From contig JBJOKE010000059.1 of assembly GCA_046046245.1 (NCBI GenBank), positions 79,312 to 143,311 on the forward strand: DNA of 64,000 bases, written 5' to 3'. Below are positions 16,948 to 26,202 of the stretch, piece after piece. Both the position numbers and the translations under genes were made by a program. The notes under the pieces were generated by a model that worked only from the letters and a program-made list of their open reading frames with translations, searched no databases and was not told the DNA's origin. Every line of letters starts with the position of its first letter. The first letter of the stretch is position 1. This stretch comes from UBA4615 sp046046245 (GTDB lineage Bacteria > Pseudomonadota > Gammaproteobacteria > Burkholderiales > Burkholderiaceae_E).

Positions 16948-18588
16948 TCACTTCGTCATCGTGATGCCCGAGAAGTTCTGGAACCAGTTCTGCGCCTGCA
17001 CGAACCCCCGCACCTTCGGGCTCATCGCACGCGCGTTCACGTCGTGGGTGACCATCACGAACAGCTGGTCCTCGACGAACTTCTCGTGCAGCTTCTGCAG
17101 CGCCGCGGTCTGCGCGGTCGCGTCGAACGAGGTCTGCGCCGACATCAGCAGCGCGTCCATGTCCTTGTCCTGGTACCAGCCCCAGTTCGTGCCCTTCGGC
17201 GACACCAGGTCGGACTTCACGTGCCGCACGAACGCGGTGAACGGGTCCTGGATGAAGTAGCTGTAGTTCAGCGCGACCGCGCCGCGGTTCGCCGGGTCCT
17301 TGGCACCGCCGCGCCACGCGGCGAGCAGCGCGTTCCACTCGAGCACCTCCAGGTCCACCTTCACGCCGACGTCGCGCAGGTTCTGCTGCAGGAACTCGTT
17401 CATCGGGATCGGCTGCATCATCCCCGAGCCGGACGACGGGATCAGCACCTTCAGGGTCAGCGGCTTGGCGGCGGTGTAACCCGCGTCGGCCAGCAGCTTC
17501 CTCGCGGCGGCCGGGTCGTGCTTCAGCGGCGTCGCCTTGCCGAACCACGCGTGCCCCGGCGGCATGAAGCCCTTGGCGGGCAGCGACAGTCCGCCCAGGA
17601 ACTGGTTCAGGCCCTCTCGGTCGATCGCGAGGTTGATCGCGGCGCGCACCTTCGGGTCGCGGAACGGCGAGCCCTCGAGCATCGACAGGTGCCAGACCCA
17701 GTTGTGCGGATAGGCGTTGGTCACGATCTGCATGCCCGCGCCCTTGAGGCTGCCCACCGCATCGGGCGGCGGCGCCTCGATCCAGTCGACCTGGCCCGAG
17801 CGCAGCGCGGCCACGCGCGAGTTCGCCTCGGGCAGCGGCACGAGCACCAGCTTCTCGAGCTTCGGCACCCGGGCCTTGTCCCAGTAGTCCGGGTTGGGCA
17901 CGAGCTCGGCCCGCTCGCGCGGGGTCCACGACACCAGCTTCCATGGACCGGTGCCCGACGGGGTCTTGCCGTAGGCGCCCCAGTCGCGGCCCATCTTCTC
18001 GAAGTGCGCGGGCGAGGACATCGGGATCCAGGCGAGCTGGTACGGCAGGAAGGCGTCGGGCTCCTTGGTGGTGATCTCGACCGTGGTCGCGTCGATCGCG
18101 CGCGCCGACGCGATCGACGGGATCCGCGAGCGGCCCTGCGCGGCCTGCTTCGGGTCGAACTGCGGCGACTTCTCGTCGAGCAGCTTCGCGATGTTCCAGA
18201 CGACGGCCTGCGCGTCGAAGGTCGAACCGTCGTGGTACTTCACCCCGGGCCGCAGCCGGAAGGTCCACTTCGTCCGGTCCTTCGGATCCGCGGACCACGA
18301 CAGCGCGAGGCCGGGCACCAGCGTGGAGGGCTTGTCGGCGCTCGACAGGTCCCACATCACCAGCTGGTCGTAGAGGGTGTTGGCCATGAACCGCTGGCCC
18401 TCGCCGCCCTGGTCGGCCTGGCCGGTGGTGAGCGGAATGTCGGCGGCGGTCATGCCGATCCGCAGCGTGCCCTGGGCGGCGGCCGAGAGGGGCAGTGCAC
18501 AGGCGGCGGCGACGAGCCAGGCCGCGGCACGGGAACGCCGCAGCGGGGAGCATGCCCGGACGGCAGCGGCGCGGGGGAACGGGATCAT
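16948..18588 (-). CDS. Second peptide-type ABC substrate-binding protein, family 5 (546 aa)
   Basis: A signal peptide (to about residue 39, LSAAAQ) is followed by the SBP_bac_5 fold, with the WTFRLRPGVKYHDGSTFDAQAV block at about 110-131. ACGGAGG stands a few bases before ATG 18588, supporting that start. It has no permease or ATPase of its own in the window and faces the complete peptide-type system across a shared terminator. It may feed the same membrane complex with a different ligand, or serve as an orphan receptor. It is clearly diverged from the 10883 protein, so it is not a recent tandem copy. Confidence 0.9.
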   Translation of the reverse strand: MIPFPRAAAVRACSPLRRSRAAAWLVAAACALPLSAAAQGTLRIGMTAADIPLTTGQADQGGEGQRFMANTLYDQLVMWDLSSADKPSTLVPGLALSWSADPKDRTKWTFRLRPGVKYHDGSTFDAQAVVWNIAKLLDEKSPQFDPKQAAQGRSRIPSIASARAIDATTVEITTKEPDAFLPYQLAWIPMSSPAHFEKMGRDWGAYGKTPSGTGPWKLVSWTPRERAELVPNPDYWDKARVPKLEKLVLVPLPEANSRVAALRSGQVDWIEAPPPDAVGSLKGAGMQIVTNAYPHNWVWHLSMLEGSPFRDPKVRAAINLAIDREGLNQFLGGLSLPAKGFMPPGHAWFGKATPLKHDPAAARKLLADAGYTAAKPLTLKVLIPSSGSGMMQPIPMNEFLQQNLRDVGVKVDLEVLEWNALLAAWRGGAKDPANRGAVALNYSYFIQDPFTAFVRHVKSDLVSPKGTNWGWYQDKDMDALLMSAQTSFDATAQTAALQKLHEKFVEDQLFVMVTHDVNARAMSPKVRGFVQAQNWFQNFSGITMTK

Positions 18589-18688
18589 GGGAACCTCCGT
18601 AGTGCCCGGGCCGCTCGCGAGGCACCAACACGGTGCCCGTCGGCCGGGGCGCGCGGATCCAGCGCAAGCAGCGTGCCAGCGCGACGGC

Positions 18689-19453
18689 TCAGCCCCGGCG
18701 CCGGACCCCCACCTCGCCGCTGGCCACTCGATCGAGCGTCCCGTCGGGCCGCTCGACGCGCAGCGCGCCGTCGTCGTCGATCCCGCGAGCGACGACCGGC
18801 TCGCGCGTGCCGTCGGGCCGGAGCAGGTCGACCGGCGCATCGGCGAGCGCGTCGAGCGCGCGCCAGCGCGCCAGCCAGGGCCTCAGCCCGTCGCGGGCGA
18901 AGGCCGGCACCAGCGCGGCGAGCGCCTGCGCGAGTCCGCGCGCGAAGGCCTCGCGCTCGGGTGCCGCCCCCGGCTCGAAGAGCGCGCCCGCCGGCTGGCC
19001 GAGCCGGCGGGCGTCGAGGGCCGGCTGCGGCAGCAGGTTGAGCCCGACGCCGACCACGACCCGCTGCAGCGCGCCCTGCTGGCGGATCTCGACGAGGATG
19101 CCGCCGGCCTTCGCGAGCCCCCCGGCCGGCGCATCGACCAGCACGTCGTTCGGCCACTTCAGCCGGGGGCGGGCGCCGCGTGCGGCGACGGCCTCGGCCA
19201 CGACCACGCCCGCCGCCAGCGGCAGCCCGAGCAGCGAGGCGCCGTCGGCCTCGCGCTCGACGGCGACCGACAGCGCGACCGCATGCGGCGACTCGGTCAC
19301 CCACGCACGCCCGTTTCGGCCGCGCCCGGCGTCCTGGACGTCGGCCATCAGGGCGCGGGGTCCGGCCGGCCCGGCGCCGAACGGCCGCCGCATCAGCTCG
19401 GTACTGGTCGAGTCGATGCGTGCGACGTGCTCGAAACGCACGGGATCGATCAT
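18689..19453 (-). CDS. birA: Biotin--[acetyl-CoA-carboxylase] ligase, monofunctional (254 aa)
   Basis: This ligase attaches biotin to BCCP through biotinyl-AMP. Catalytic-domain motifs are present: RIDSTSTELMRR, the adenylate loop DAGRGRNGRAW, and LKWPNDVLV, followed by a small C-terminal domain (about 205-254). It lacks the N-terminal helix-turn-helix of E. coli BirA, so it should be an enzyme but not the bio-operon repressor. It is divergent from the VanZ gene with only 26 bases between starts. Confidence 0.92.
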   Translation of the reverse strand: MIDPVRFEHVARIDSTSTELMRRPFGAGPAGPRALMADVQDAGRGRNGRAWVTESPHAVALSVAVEREADGASLLGLPLAAGVVVAEAVAARGARPRLKWPNDVLVDAPAGGLAKAGGILVEIRQQGALQRVVVGVGLNLLPQPALDARRLGQPAGALFEPGAAPEREAFARGLAQALAALVPAFARDGLRPWLARWRALDALADAPVDLLRPDGTREPVVARGIDDDGALRVERPDGTLDRVASGEVGVRRRG

Positions 19454-19479
19454 GTAAGCTCCCCCGGATCGGACCCGCC

Positions 19480-20634
19480 ATGTTTACCACGACCGTCGCA
19501 TCGGCCCGCCCCACGCGCGCGACGGCGCTGATGCGCGCGCTGAGCCTGCTGTTCGCCGCGGCGGTGGGCTTTGCGACGCTCTATCCGCTGGTCGAGGTCC
19601 GCCCCGCCGCCGGCAATCCCTTCGCCTTCCTCGCCGGCGGGCTGCCCCGCTGGTGGACCTGGTTCGACGTCCTGAGCAACGCGCTCGCCTACGGCGTGCT
19701 CGCGCTCCTGCTGAGCCTCGCGTGGCTGCCGCGGGCGCGGCCCTGGGCGGGCTTCCTGGCGGTCACCGCGGCCGGCGCCCTGCTGTCGCTGCTGCTCGAG
19801 GCGGTCCAGCACTACCTGCCCTCGCGCGTGCCCTCGCTGCTCGACTGGATCGCCAACACCGGCGGCGCGGCCGGCGGCGCGTGGCTCGGCGCGACGCTCA
19901 ACGGCGCGGCGCGGCGCACCGACCGGATCGCGCTGCCGGTGCGCGACCGCTGGTACGAGCAGGGGCCGCCCACCGGCTGGGTGCTGCTGCTGCTGTGGCT
20001 GTCCGCGCAGCTGGTGCCGCAGCGGCTGCTGTTCGCGACCGGCCACATCGAGCCGGTCCTGCAGCGGCTGCTCGACCGGCTGCAGCTGCCCGATGCGCCC
20101 GACCTGTCGCGCACGGTCGACCGGCTCTGGGGCGCGGCGCACGCGCCGCTCGGGTACGGCGTCGCGATCGAGGCCGCCTCGACGATCTGCGCGCTGTGCG
20201 CGGTCGGCGCGATCGCGTTCGCGCTGGTCCAGGGCCCGCGCCGTCGGCTGGTGCTGGTGGCGGTGATCGCGGCGGTCGCGTTCGGGCTGCGCAGCCTCGC
20301 GACGCAGATGGTCTACGGCGCGGCGGCGCCGTTCGCGTGGGTCACGCCGGGGGCGCAGGGCGGACTGGTCGTGGGTACGGTGCTGCTCTACGGGCTGGAG
20401 ACGCTCGGTCCCCGCTCGCGTGCCGCGGTGGGGCTCGCGGCGACGCTGGCCGGCGCGCTGCTGGTCAACGTCGCGCCCGAGGATCCCTACTTCGACACGA
20501 TGGTCGCCGGCCTGCGGGCGGGCCAGCTCTCGAACCTGCAGGGGCTGCTGCGCACCGTGTCGGTCGCGTGGCCGCTGCTCGCGCTCGCCTGGTTCTGGCG
20601 GCGCACCGGACGCGGCGCGAACGCATCGGTCTGA
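19480..20634 (+). CDS. VanZ-family membrane protein (384 aa)
   Basis: The N-terminal half (residues 20-145) is a VanZ-like module with membrane helices and the conserved pattern DVLSNALAYGVLALLL...LLEAVQHYLPSRVPSLLDWIAN. The C-terminal half adds several further hydrophobic segments. VanZ proteins influence glycopeptide susceptibility in some bacteria, but function outside that context is unknown. A possible -10 (TAAGCT, 19455-19460) lies in the short gap with birA. The gene ends before a strong terminator. Confidence 0.82.
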   Translation: MFTTTVASARPTRATALMRALSLLFAAAVGFATLYPLVEVRPAAGNPFAFLAGGLPRWWTWFDVLSNALAYGVLALLLSLAWLPRARPWAGFLAVTAAGALLSLLLEAVQHYLPSRVPSLLDWIANTGGAAGGAWLGATLNGAARRTDRIALPVRDRWYEQGPPTGWVLLLLWLSAQLVPQRLLFATGHIEPVLQRLLDRLQLPDAPDLSRTVDRLWGAAHAPLGYGVAIEAASTICALCAVGAIAFALVQGPRRRLVLVAVIAAVAFGLRSLATQMVYGAAAPFAWVTPGAQGGLVVGTVLLYGLETLGPRSRAAVGLAATLAGALLVNVAPEDPYFDTMVAGLRAGQLSNLQGLLRTVSVAWPLLALAWFWRRTGRGANASV

Positions 20635-20666
20635 GCGGCGGCACGCGGCGGCGGGACCGGAACGAC

Positions 20667-20702
20667 GCGGGGCCCCGGCACAGCCTCGTGCCGGGGCCCC
20701 GC
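20667..20702. terminator. 15-bp-stem terminator between convergent genes
   Basis: GCGGGGCCCCGGCAC (20667-20681) pairs perfectly with GTGCCGGGGCCCCGC (20688-20702) across a six-base loop. It lies between the VanZ gene and the convergent lipoprotein gene; the symmetry allows action in both directions. Confidence 0.8.
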
Positions 20703-20728
20703 GCCCGCCTGACCGGCTCGCCCGCCCG

Positions 20729-22852
20729 TCAGGGCTGGGTGGGCAGCGTCAGCTTGTACAGCGCGGTCATCGACGAGAACTCCATCTGGCGACCGTCGCG
20801 GCCCCAGAGCTCGAGCATGTTGACGGTCGAGCCGACGGCGTACTGGTCACGGTACGGCGCGGCCGCGCAGTGCGCGTCCAGGCTGTTCTGCGCCGAGCAC
20901 TTGATCACCGCCTTGCGGGCGGAGGCCGGCACGGCCACGCTGTCGTTGAACCGGGCACCGCCCGACGGCGCGCGGCCGTAGATCGACACCGAGGTCGGCG
21001 CGATCGCGCCCGAGGGCACCGTCCAGAACGCACCGCCGCCATCGGCCTCCAGGTAGGCGTACTGCGGCGATTGCGCGCTCGGGGTGTCGACGAACGACAC
21101 GAACCCGCCGGTCGCGCTCTCGGCCTTCAGCCCGGCCTTCAGCGCCTGACCCGGCTCGGCGAACTTCACCTGCGAGGCCTCGGCCAGTGTCATCGCGCGC
21201 GATACCGTGCGGTACGACTGCACGACGTTCGGGGTGACGCCGTCGGCGTGGAAGAACTCCATCCGCCAGACGCCCTGGTCGGGGATCGAACGGATGTAGT
21301 CGTCGGTGTAGACGGTGCGGTCGGCGAAGAAGAGCGCGCTGTCCACGTCCGCCGGGTGCACGGCGAGCGCGGGATTCAGCAGCTTGCCGGCCAGCCGGAT
21401 CACCGGCGTGGCGGACACCGTGCCGTTGCGCACGAGGGCCAGGTAGCTCAGGCCCCCGTTCGGCATGTAGGTGAGCACGTTGCCGCGCGGCGTCGTCACC
21501 TCCACCCTGGAGAACAGCGGGTTGTTCGAGCCGTCGACGCGGTTGGCGATCTGCACGTTGTAGCCGACCGAGAGGCTGCTCGCATCGGGCGTGTTCAGGT
21601 GCTCGCGGCGCTGCACGATCGGGCGCACGCTCGCGTTGTACGCGTACTGGTTGCCGATCATCTTCAGCTTGCCGTCGGCGACGCGGACCGCGGCCTGCTC
21701 GGGCGAGACCGTGCCGTCGGGCAGCACGACCTTGTACGACACGATCCAGTCGCCGTTGGCCCGGAAGAAGTCGAACGTGCCGGACTCCCAGCGCAGGCCG
21801 GTCACGCCGTCTCGGAACAGGCTCGAGTAGGCCCCGTTCGGACCCACGACCGCGCCGTTCGACAGGAAGGTCGACGGATCGTCCTGATGGAACACCGTGC
21901 GGCAGGCGGCCGCGACGACCGTCGAGCCGTTGCTCGTGCCGGCGCTCACGCGCTGCGCGGCAGGCAGCGCGTAGCAGGCGTTCAGCCGTGCGGCGAGGTC
22001 GGCGATCGCGCCGGGCACGTTGACCGTGCTCAGCGCGCCGAGGGTGGCGTTCGCCGGCAGCGCCGGGATCGTCCTGGCGTTCGACTGGAACGAGATCGAG
22101 ACCGGTGCCGCGTCCTCGGCGGTCGGCACGGCCTTCACGGTGACCTCGACGTTCGACGTGGTGCCGTCGGGGCGGATGCTGACCTGCAGCGCGTCGAGCA
22201 CCTTGTCGTAGCCGGTGCCGTCGGCGGCGAACGCGCCCTGGATCGGGTCGATGGTCGCACCGAGCAGGTCGGTCAGCGGCTTGAGCGCGGCGGTCACGCG
22301 GTCGACCGCGGTCCGCAGCGAATCGGCTGTGAACGGCGCCGTGCCGGACGCGAGCCGGGTCATCAGCGTCTGCGGGTCGCCATCGGCCGAGAGCGTCGCG
22401 GCGATCAGGTGGGTGATCGGGGTCACGTTGACCGTGCCGGACTTCGCGTCGCCGAGCGCGCTGAGCAGCGACACCTCGCCGAGCTCTGCCTGCACGACGA
22501 AGGGCGCCTTCGGCTCGAGGCCGAGCGGGCAGGCGTACGAGCCGTCGGCGGCGGCGGTCGCCTCGCAGATCTTCGCGCCGACGGCGTCGAACACGCGGAT
22601 CGTCGCGCCCGCGAGCGGCGCGCCGGTGGCGGCGACGCCGCTGATGGACACCGGCGAGGGGGCCGGCGCGGCCGCGGTCGGCGTGGAGGCGGCCGGCGTG
22701 GAGGCGGTCGGGGTCGTCGTCGTCGCGTCTCCACCGCCGCCGCCGCAGGCGGAGACCGCGAGCGCGATGGCGGTGACTGCGATCGGGGCGGCGTGGCGGG
22801 CACCGACGAGCGAGCGGAGGCGGGGGGAGGCCTTCGGGGGCACCAGGGACAT
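20729..22852 (-). CDS. Large lipoprotein of unknown function with Ig-like/carboxypeptidase-regulatory-like N-domain (707 aa)
   Basis: A lipoprotein signal ends in AVSAC (Cys about residue 35), then a Gly5 stretch and a Thr/Pro/Ala-rich flexible linker. Next comes one beta-sandwich-like domain (about 70-125, SISGVAATGAPLAGATIRVFD...) resembling carboxypeptidase-regulatory or invasin-type modules. A helical segment (about 130-215) and a long beta-rich remainder to 707 are not recognised. Several Cys pairs in the C-terminal part suggest disulphides. ACGGAG lies 7 bases before ATG 22852. The protein is probably outer-membrane anchored and surface or periplasmic. The gene is alone on its strand. 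Function cannot be assigned. Confidence 0.75.
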   Translation of the reverse strand: MSLVPPKASPRLRSLVGARHAAPIAVTAIALAVSACGGGGGDATTTTPTASTPAASTPTAAAPAPSPVSISGVAATGAPLAGATIRVFDAVGAKICEATAAADGSYACPLGLEPKAPFVVQAELGEVSLLSALGDAKSGTVNVTPITHLIAATLSADGDPQTLMTRLASGTAPFTADSLRTAVDRVTAALKPLTDLLGATIDPIQGAFAADGTGYDKVLDALQVSIRPDGTTSNVEVTVKAVPTAEDAAPVSISFQSNARTIPALPANATLGALSTVNVPGAIADLAARLNACYALPAAQRVSAGTSNGSTVVAAACRTVFHQDDPSTFLSNGAVVGPNGAYSSLFRDGVTGLRWESGTFDFFRANGDWIVSYKVVLPDGTVSPEQAAVRVADGKLKMIGNQYAYNASVRPIVQRREHLNTPDASSLSVGYNVQIANRVDGSNNPLFSRVEVTTPRGNVLTYMPNGGLSYLALVRNGTVSATPVIRLAGKLLNPALAVHPADVDSALFFADRTVYTDDYIRSIPDQGVWRMEFFHADGVTPNVVQSYRTVSRAMTLAEASQVKFAEPGQALKAGLKAESATGGFVSFVDTPSAQSPQYAYLEADGGGAFWTVPSGAIAPTSVSIYGRAPSGGARFNDSVAVPASARKAVIKCSAQNSLDAHCAAAPYRDQYAVGSTVNMLELWGRDGRQMEFSSMTALYKLTLPTQP

Positions 22853-23315
22853 GGGATCTCCGTGTAGAGAGGATCGACTGCGGCACGCGGGGGCGGCCGG
22901 GGCGTTTCGGGCGGCGCTGCGTCTGGACCGACGGCAGGCGCGCGTTTCGCGCGGAGCGGAGGTCGCCAGGTCCGGTCGGCCCGATTGCGGCGGAGGACCG
23001 CCCGGACTATGTCGAACGCCGGCGGCGCAGGCCATGCGAACGACCGACCCTTCCGACGAGCGGCCGACTGCGGGCGGCGGACCGTCGGGCCGCGTGGGCG
23101 CGACCCGACGGTCGCGCTCCGGAATCGCCGACGCGGTTCCGGGCGTTCCGGCCGCGACCGTCCGGCGGCCGCGCCGCTCGCCGCGCCGGGCATCGCGCGC
23201 GGCGCGGGGATCGACGGCATACTCTCGGGCCGGGGCCCGCCGGCGAGATGCCGGCACGGATCCCGCCCGACCGGCGCGCCGCGCGGTCGCGACCACCCCG
23301 CCTCCCCGAGCGACG
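22853..23315. other. 463-base divergent gap without a convincing gene
   Basis: This separates the lipoprotein gene from the 2Fe-2S protein gene. It contains a small hairpin, CGCGCG-TTT-CGCGCG (22939-22953), in the leader of the lipoprotein gene and a weak -10-like CATACT at 23218-23223 facing the plus strand. Open frames across it have Arg/Gly/Pro-rich composition and look like GC artefacts. Confidence 0.5.
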
Positions 23316-23624
23316 ATGCACTACTCGCACCACATCTTCTTCTGCCTGAACCGCCGCGACGACGGCCGCGCCTGCTGTGCGGAGCACCGCGCCGAGGCGC
23401 TCCAGGCCCACGCGAAGGACCGGGTGAAGGCGCTCGGCCTCAACGGCCCCGGCAAGGTCCGCGTCAACCGGGCCGGCTGCCTCGACCGCTGCGAGCTCGG
23501 GCCGGTCGCGGTCGTCTACCCCGAGGGCGTCTGGTACACCTTCGTCGACGAGAAGGACATCGACGAGATCGTCGAGAGCCACCTGCGCGACGGCAAGGTG
23601 GTGGAGCGACTCAAGGTCGACTGA
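23316..23624 (+). CDS. Thioredoxin-like [2Fe-2S] ferredoxin-domain protein (102 aa)
   Basis: A small protein of the thioredoxin-fold 2Fe-2S family. Likely ligands are C10 (IFFCLNRR), C21 (or C20, RACCAEH), C55 and C59 (AGCLDRCELGP). It ends VKVD-like after a YTFVDEKDIDEIV segment typical of the family. The role is electron transfer or Fe-S handling. It is followed two bases later by an alpha/beta hydrolase gene, a pairing that recurs in betaproteobacteria (from general knowledge). Confidence 0.88.
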   Translation: MHYSHHIFFCLNRRDDGRACCAEHRAEALQAHAKDRVKALGLNGPGKVRVNRAGCLDRCELGPVAVVYPEGVWYTFVDEKDIDEIVESHLRDGKVVERLKVD

Positions 23625-23626
23625 CG

Positions 23627-24262
23627 ATGAATCCGGGCACCCGGGTCGTCGGCCTCCACGGTCCCGTCGGCCGCATCGACGTCGCCGTCGACCGGCCCGA
23701 CGAGGGCATGCCGGTTCGGGGCCTCGCGGTCGTCGCGCACCCCCATCCGCTCTACGGCGGCGCCCGCGACAACAAGGTCGTGCAGACGCTCGCGCGCGCG
23801 CTGCTGGCGCTCGGCCACGTCTGCTGGCGCCCGGACTTCCGCGGCGTCGGTGCCACCGAGGGCGCGTACGACGAGGGCCGGGGCGAGACCGAGGACCTGC
23901 TCGCCGTGGTGGCCGCCGCGCGCGCGGCCGAGCCCGGCGGCGCGGCGCTGCCGCTGGTGCTGGCCGGCTTCTCGTTCGGCAGCTTCGTGCAGTCGCGGGT
24001 CGCGCGGCGGCTCGCCGAGGCGGGCACGCCCGCGTCGCGGCTGGTCTTCGTCGGCACCGCGGCCTCGCGCTTCGCGGTCGAGCCGGTGCCCGCCGACACC
24101 GTCGTGATCCACGGCGAGGTCGACGACACCGTGCCGCTGTCGGCGGTGCTGGACTGGGCGCGGCCGCAGGAGCTGCCTGTGATCGTCATCCCCGGGGCCG
24201 ACCATTTCTTCCACCGCAGGCTGACCGGACTGAAGCAGCTGCTGGTGCGCGAGCTGCGCTGA
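23627..24262 (+). CDS. Alpha/beta hydrolase (211 aa)
   Basis: A compact hydrolase with HPHPLYGGARDNKVV (oxyanion region, about 38-52), the nucleophile elbow GFSFGS (Ser about 118), Asp in HGEVDDTVP and His in PGADHFFHRR. There is no signal peptide. ATG 23627 is two bases after the preceding stop, so it is co-transcribed with the 2Fe-2S gene. Members of this group are annotated as dienelactone-hydrolase-like or lysophospholipase-like; substrate unknown. Confidence 0.87.
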   Translation: MNPGTRVVGLHGPVGRIDVAVDRPDEGMPVRGLAVVAHPHPLYGGARDNKVVQTLARALLALGHVCWRPDFRGVGATEGAYDEGRGETEDLLAVVAAARAAEPGGAALPLVLAGFSFGSFVQSRVARRLAEAGTPASRLVFVGTAASRFAVEPVPADTVVIHGEVDDTVPLSAVLDWARPQELPVIVIPGADHFFHRRLTGLKQLLVRELR

Positions 24263-24276
24263 AGGCTCGCGCGTCC

Positions 24277-24855
24277 GTGGCCGACACCCTCGACCCCCGC
24301 CTGGTCTACTCGAAGACGGCCTCCGGCGTCGGCGAGATCGAGCATCGCAGCGACACGATCTCCGTGCCCGCGCGGCGCGTGCTCGTGCTGATCGACGGCC
24401 GGCGGCCGCTCGCGGCGCTGCCCGCCGCGGTGCGCCCGGGCGAGCTGCCGAAGATGATCGACGAGCTGCTCGCGAAGGGGCTGATCGCACTGTCGGGCAT
24501 CGTCGACGAGCTGCCGGGCGGCGCGACCGACCTGCGCGACCCGCGGCTCGAGGACTTCAAGCGCCGCATCGACGGCGCGGTGCTGAACGAGCTCGGGCCG
24601 TCCGGCGTGGTCCTCGAGGCGCGCCTGCAGGACTGCGTGAACATGACCGTGCTGCGCAGCGTGCTGCGCGAGGTCATCGAGCTGGTCCGGACCCGCGCCG
24701 GCGACGCCGCGGCGGCCCGGGTGTCGGCCGCCGCCCAGCGCGCGCACTCGGCCTGGATGCACCGCGGCCGCGACGCGGTCATGCCACGGCCCGACGCCGG
24801 CCCGCCGCCGCCGGCCGCCGCCCGGCCGAAGGGTCGCGGCGACGCCGGGTCGTGA
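24277..24855 (+). CDS. Conserved hypothetical protein (192 aa)
   Basis: Function not recognised. Residues 1-75 hold a compact alpha/beta-looking region (LDPRLVYSKTASGVGEIEHR...RRVLVLIDGRRPLAALP), followed by a helical region (about 88-160) and a Pro/Arg-rich tail. GTG 24277 is 14 bases after the hydrolase stop. The -10 for dacC lies 14 bases after its end, so it closes the three-gene unit. Confidence 0.7.
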   Translation: MADTLDPRLVYSKTASGVGEIEHRSDTISVPARRVLVLIDGRRPLAALPAAVRPGELPKMIDELLAKGLIALSGIVDELPGGATDLRDPRLEDFKRRIDGAVLNELGPSGVVLEARLQDCVNMTVLRSVLREVIELVRTRAGDAAAARVSAAAQRAHSAWMHRGRDAVMPRPDAGPPPPAAARPKGRGDAGS

Positions 24856-24868
24856 CCCGACCGAACCG

Positions 24869-24874
24869 TATAAT
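24869..24874 (+). promoter_or_regulatory. Consensus -10 (TATAAT) for the dacC operon
   Basis: A perfect TATAAT in a very GC-rich gap, 59 bases before the dacC start; no clear -35 at 16-18 bases upstream. A perfect -10 is unlikely by chance at this composition. Confidence 0.6.
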
Positions 24875-24932
24875 CCGCCGCCTTCCCCGACCACTTTCAC
24901 GTTCCGTCGAGAACGGGAAGGATGCACCGCCG

Positions 24933-26183
24933 ATGGGCCTCCGCCGACACGCCCCGACCGCCGCCGCGCTGACGCTGGCGATCCTCGCCGCCACCCCGGC
25001 CGCCGACGTCCTCGCCGCCAAGCCGAAGGCGCCCGCGCCGGCGGCCCCCGCGCCGTCCGGCGCGGCCACGTCGCCGACCCCGGCCACGCAGGGCCTCTCG
25101 CTGCAGGGCGCACCACAGATCGCCGCCCGGTCCTGGCTGCTGGTCGACGTGACCACCGGCCAGCTGCTCGCCGCGAGCGACCCCGACATGCGGGTCGAGC
25201 CGGCCTCGCTGACCAAGCTGATGACCGCCTACCTGGTCTTCAACGCGCTCAAGGAGAAGAAGCTCGCGCCGGACATGCGGCCGCCGGTCTCGCCGGTCGC
25301 CTGGAAGGCGATCGGCTCGCGGATGTTCGTCGACCCGGCCAAGCCGGCGACCATCGAGGAGCTGCTGCGCGGGCTGATCATCCAGTCGGGCAACGACGCC
25401 GCGATCATCCTCGCCGAGGCGCTCGGTGGCAGCGAGCAGGCGTTCGCCACGCAGATGAACCGCGAGGCGCAGCGCCTCGGCATGAAGAACAGCAGCTTCA
25501 CCAACGCCTCGGGCCTGCCCGACACCCAGCACTACTCGACCGCCCGCGACCTCGCGATCCTCGCCTCGCGGCTGATCGAGGAGCACCCGGAGTACTACAA
25601 GCTGTATTCCGAGCGCGACTACACCTACAACAACATCAAGCAGCCGAACCGCAACCGGCTGCTGTTCATCGACCCGACGGTCGACGGCGTGAAGACCGGC
25701 CACACCGACGCGGCCGGCTACTGCCTGATCGCGTCGAGCAAGCGCGACCAGCCGGGCGCCGGCTTCCAGCGCCGGCTGCTGTCGGTGGTGCTGGGCACCG
25801 CGTCGGAATCGGCTCGCGCGATCGAGTCGCAGAAGCTGCTGAACTACGGATTCGCGAACTTCGACGTGGTCCGGCTCTACCGGAAGGACCAGGTCGCGGC
25901 GTCCTACCAGGTCTGGAAGGGCGCGGCCGACGAGGTGAAGGCCGGCTTCTCGAGCAACGTGCTGGTCACGGTCGCGCGCGGCCAGGGCGAGCGGGTGAAG
26001 GGGGAGATCGAGCGGACGCAGCCGTTGGTCGCACCGATCGCGAAGGGCCAGTCGATCGGCACGCTGCGCGTGCGCCTCGACGACAAGGTCATCGCCGAGG
26101 CGCCGCTGGTGGCGCTCGAGCCGGTCGAGCAGGCCGGCTGGTTCGGTCGCTCGTGGGATACGATCCGGCTCTGGTTCAAGTGA
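24933..26183 (+). CDS. dacC: D-alanyl-D-alanine carboxypeptidase, PBP5/6 type (416 aa)
   Basis: This low-molecular-weight penicillin-binding protein trims the terminal D-Ala of peptidoglycan pentapeptides. It has a signal peptide (to about residue 29), an Ala/Pro linker, and the triad motifs SLTK (S92-K95), SGN (152-154) and KTG (254-256). A C-terminal beta domain (about 325-400) and a terminal amphipathic segment (GWFGRSWDTIRLWFK) for membrane attachment follow. ATG 24933 is preferred over 24852 because it directly precedes the signal peptide and follows the TATAAT. It heads dacC-dat-ybeD. Confidence 0.95.
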   Translation: MGLRRHAPTAAALTLAILAATPAADVLAAKPKAPAPAAPAPSGAATSPTPATQGLSLQGAPQIAARSWLLVDVTTGQLLAASDPDMRVEPASLTKLMTAYLVFNALKEKKLAPDMRPPVSPVAWKAIGSRMFVDPAKPATIEELLRGLIIQSGNDAAIILAEALGGSEQAFATQMNREAQRLGMKNSSFTNASGLPDTQHYSTARDLAILASRLIEEHPEYYKLYSERDYTYNNIKQPNRNRLLFIDPTVDGVKTGHTDAAGYCLIASSKRDQPGAGFQRRLLSVVLGTASESARAIESQKLLNYGFANFDVVRLYRKDQVAASYQVWKGAADEVKAGFSSNVLVTVARGQGERVKGEIERTQPLVAPIAKGQSIGTLRVRLDDKVIAEAPLVALEPVEQAGWFGRSWDTIRLWFK

Positions 26184-26202
26184 CGCAGGCCCGGATCCCC
26201 GC

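Noticed and set aside
22853..23315. A protein-coding gene in the divergent gap
   Set aside because: Candidate frames lack ribosome sites and have biased composition with no recognisable domain.
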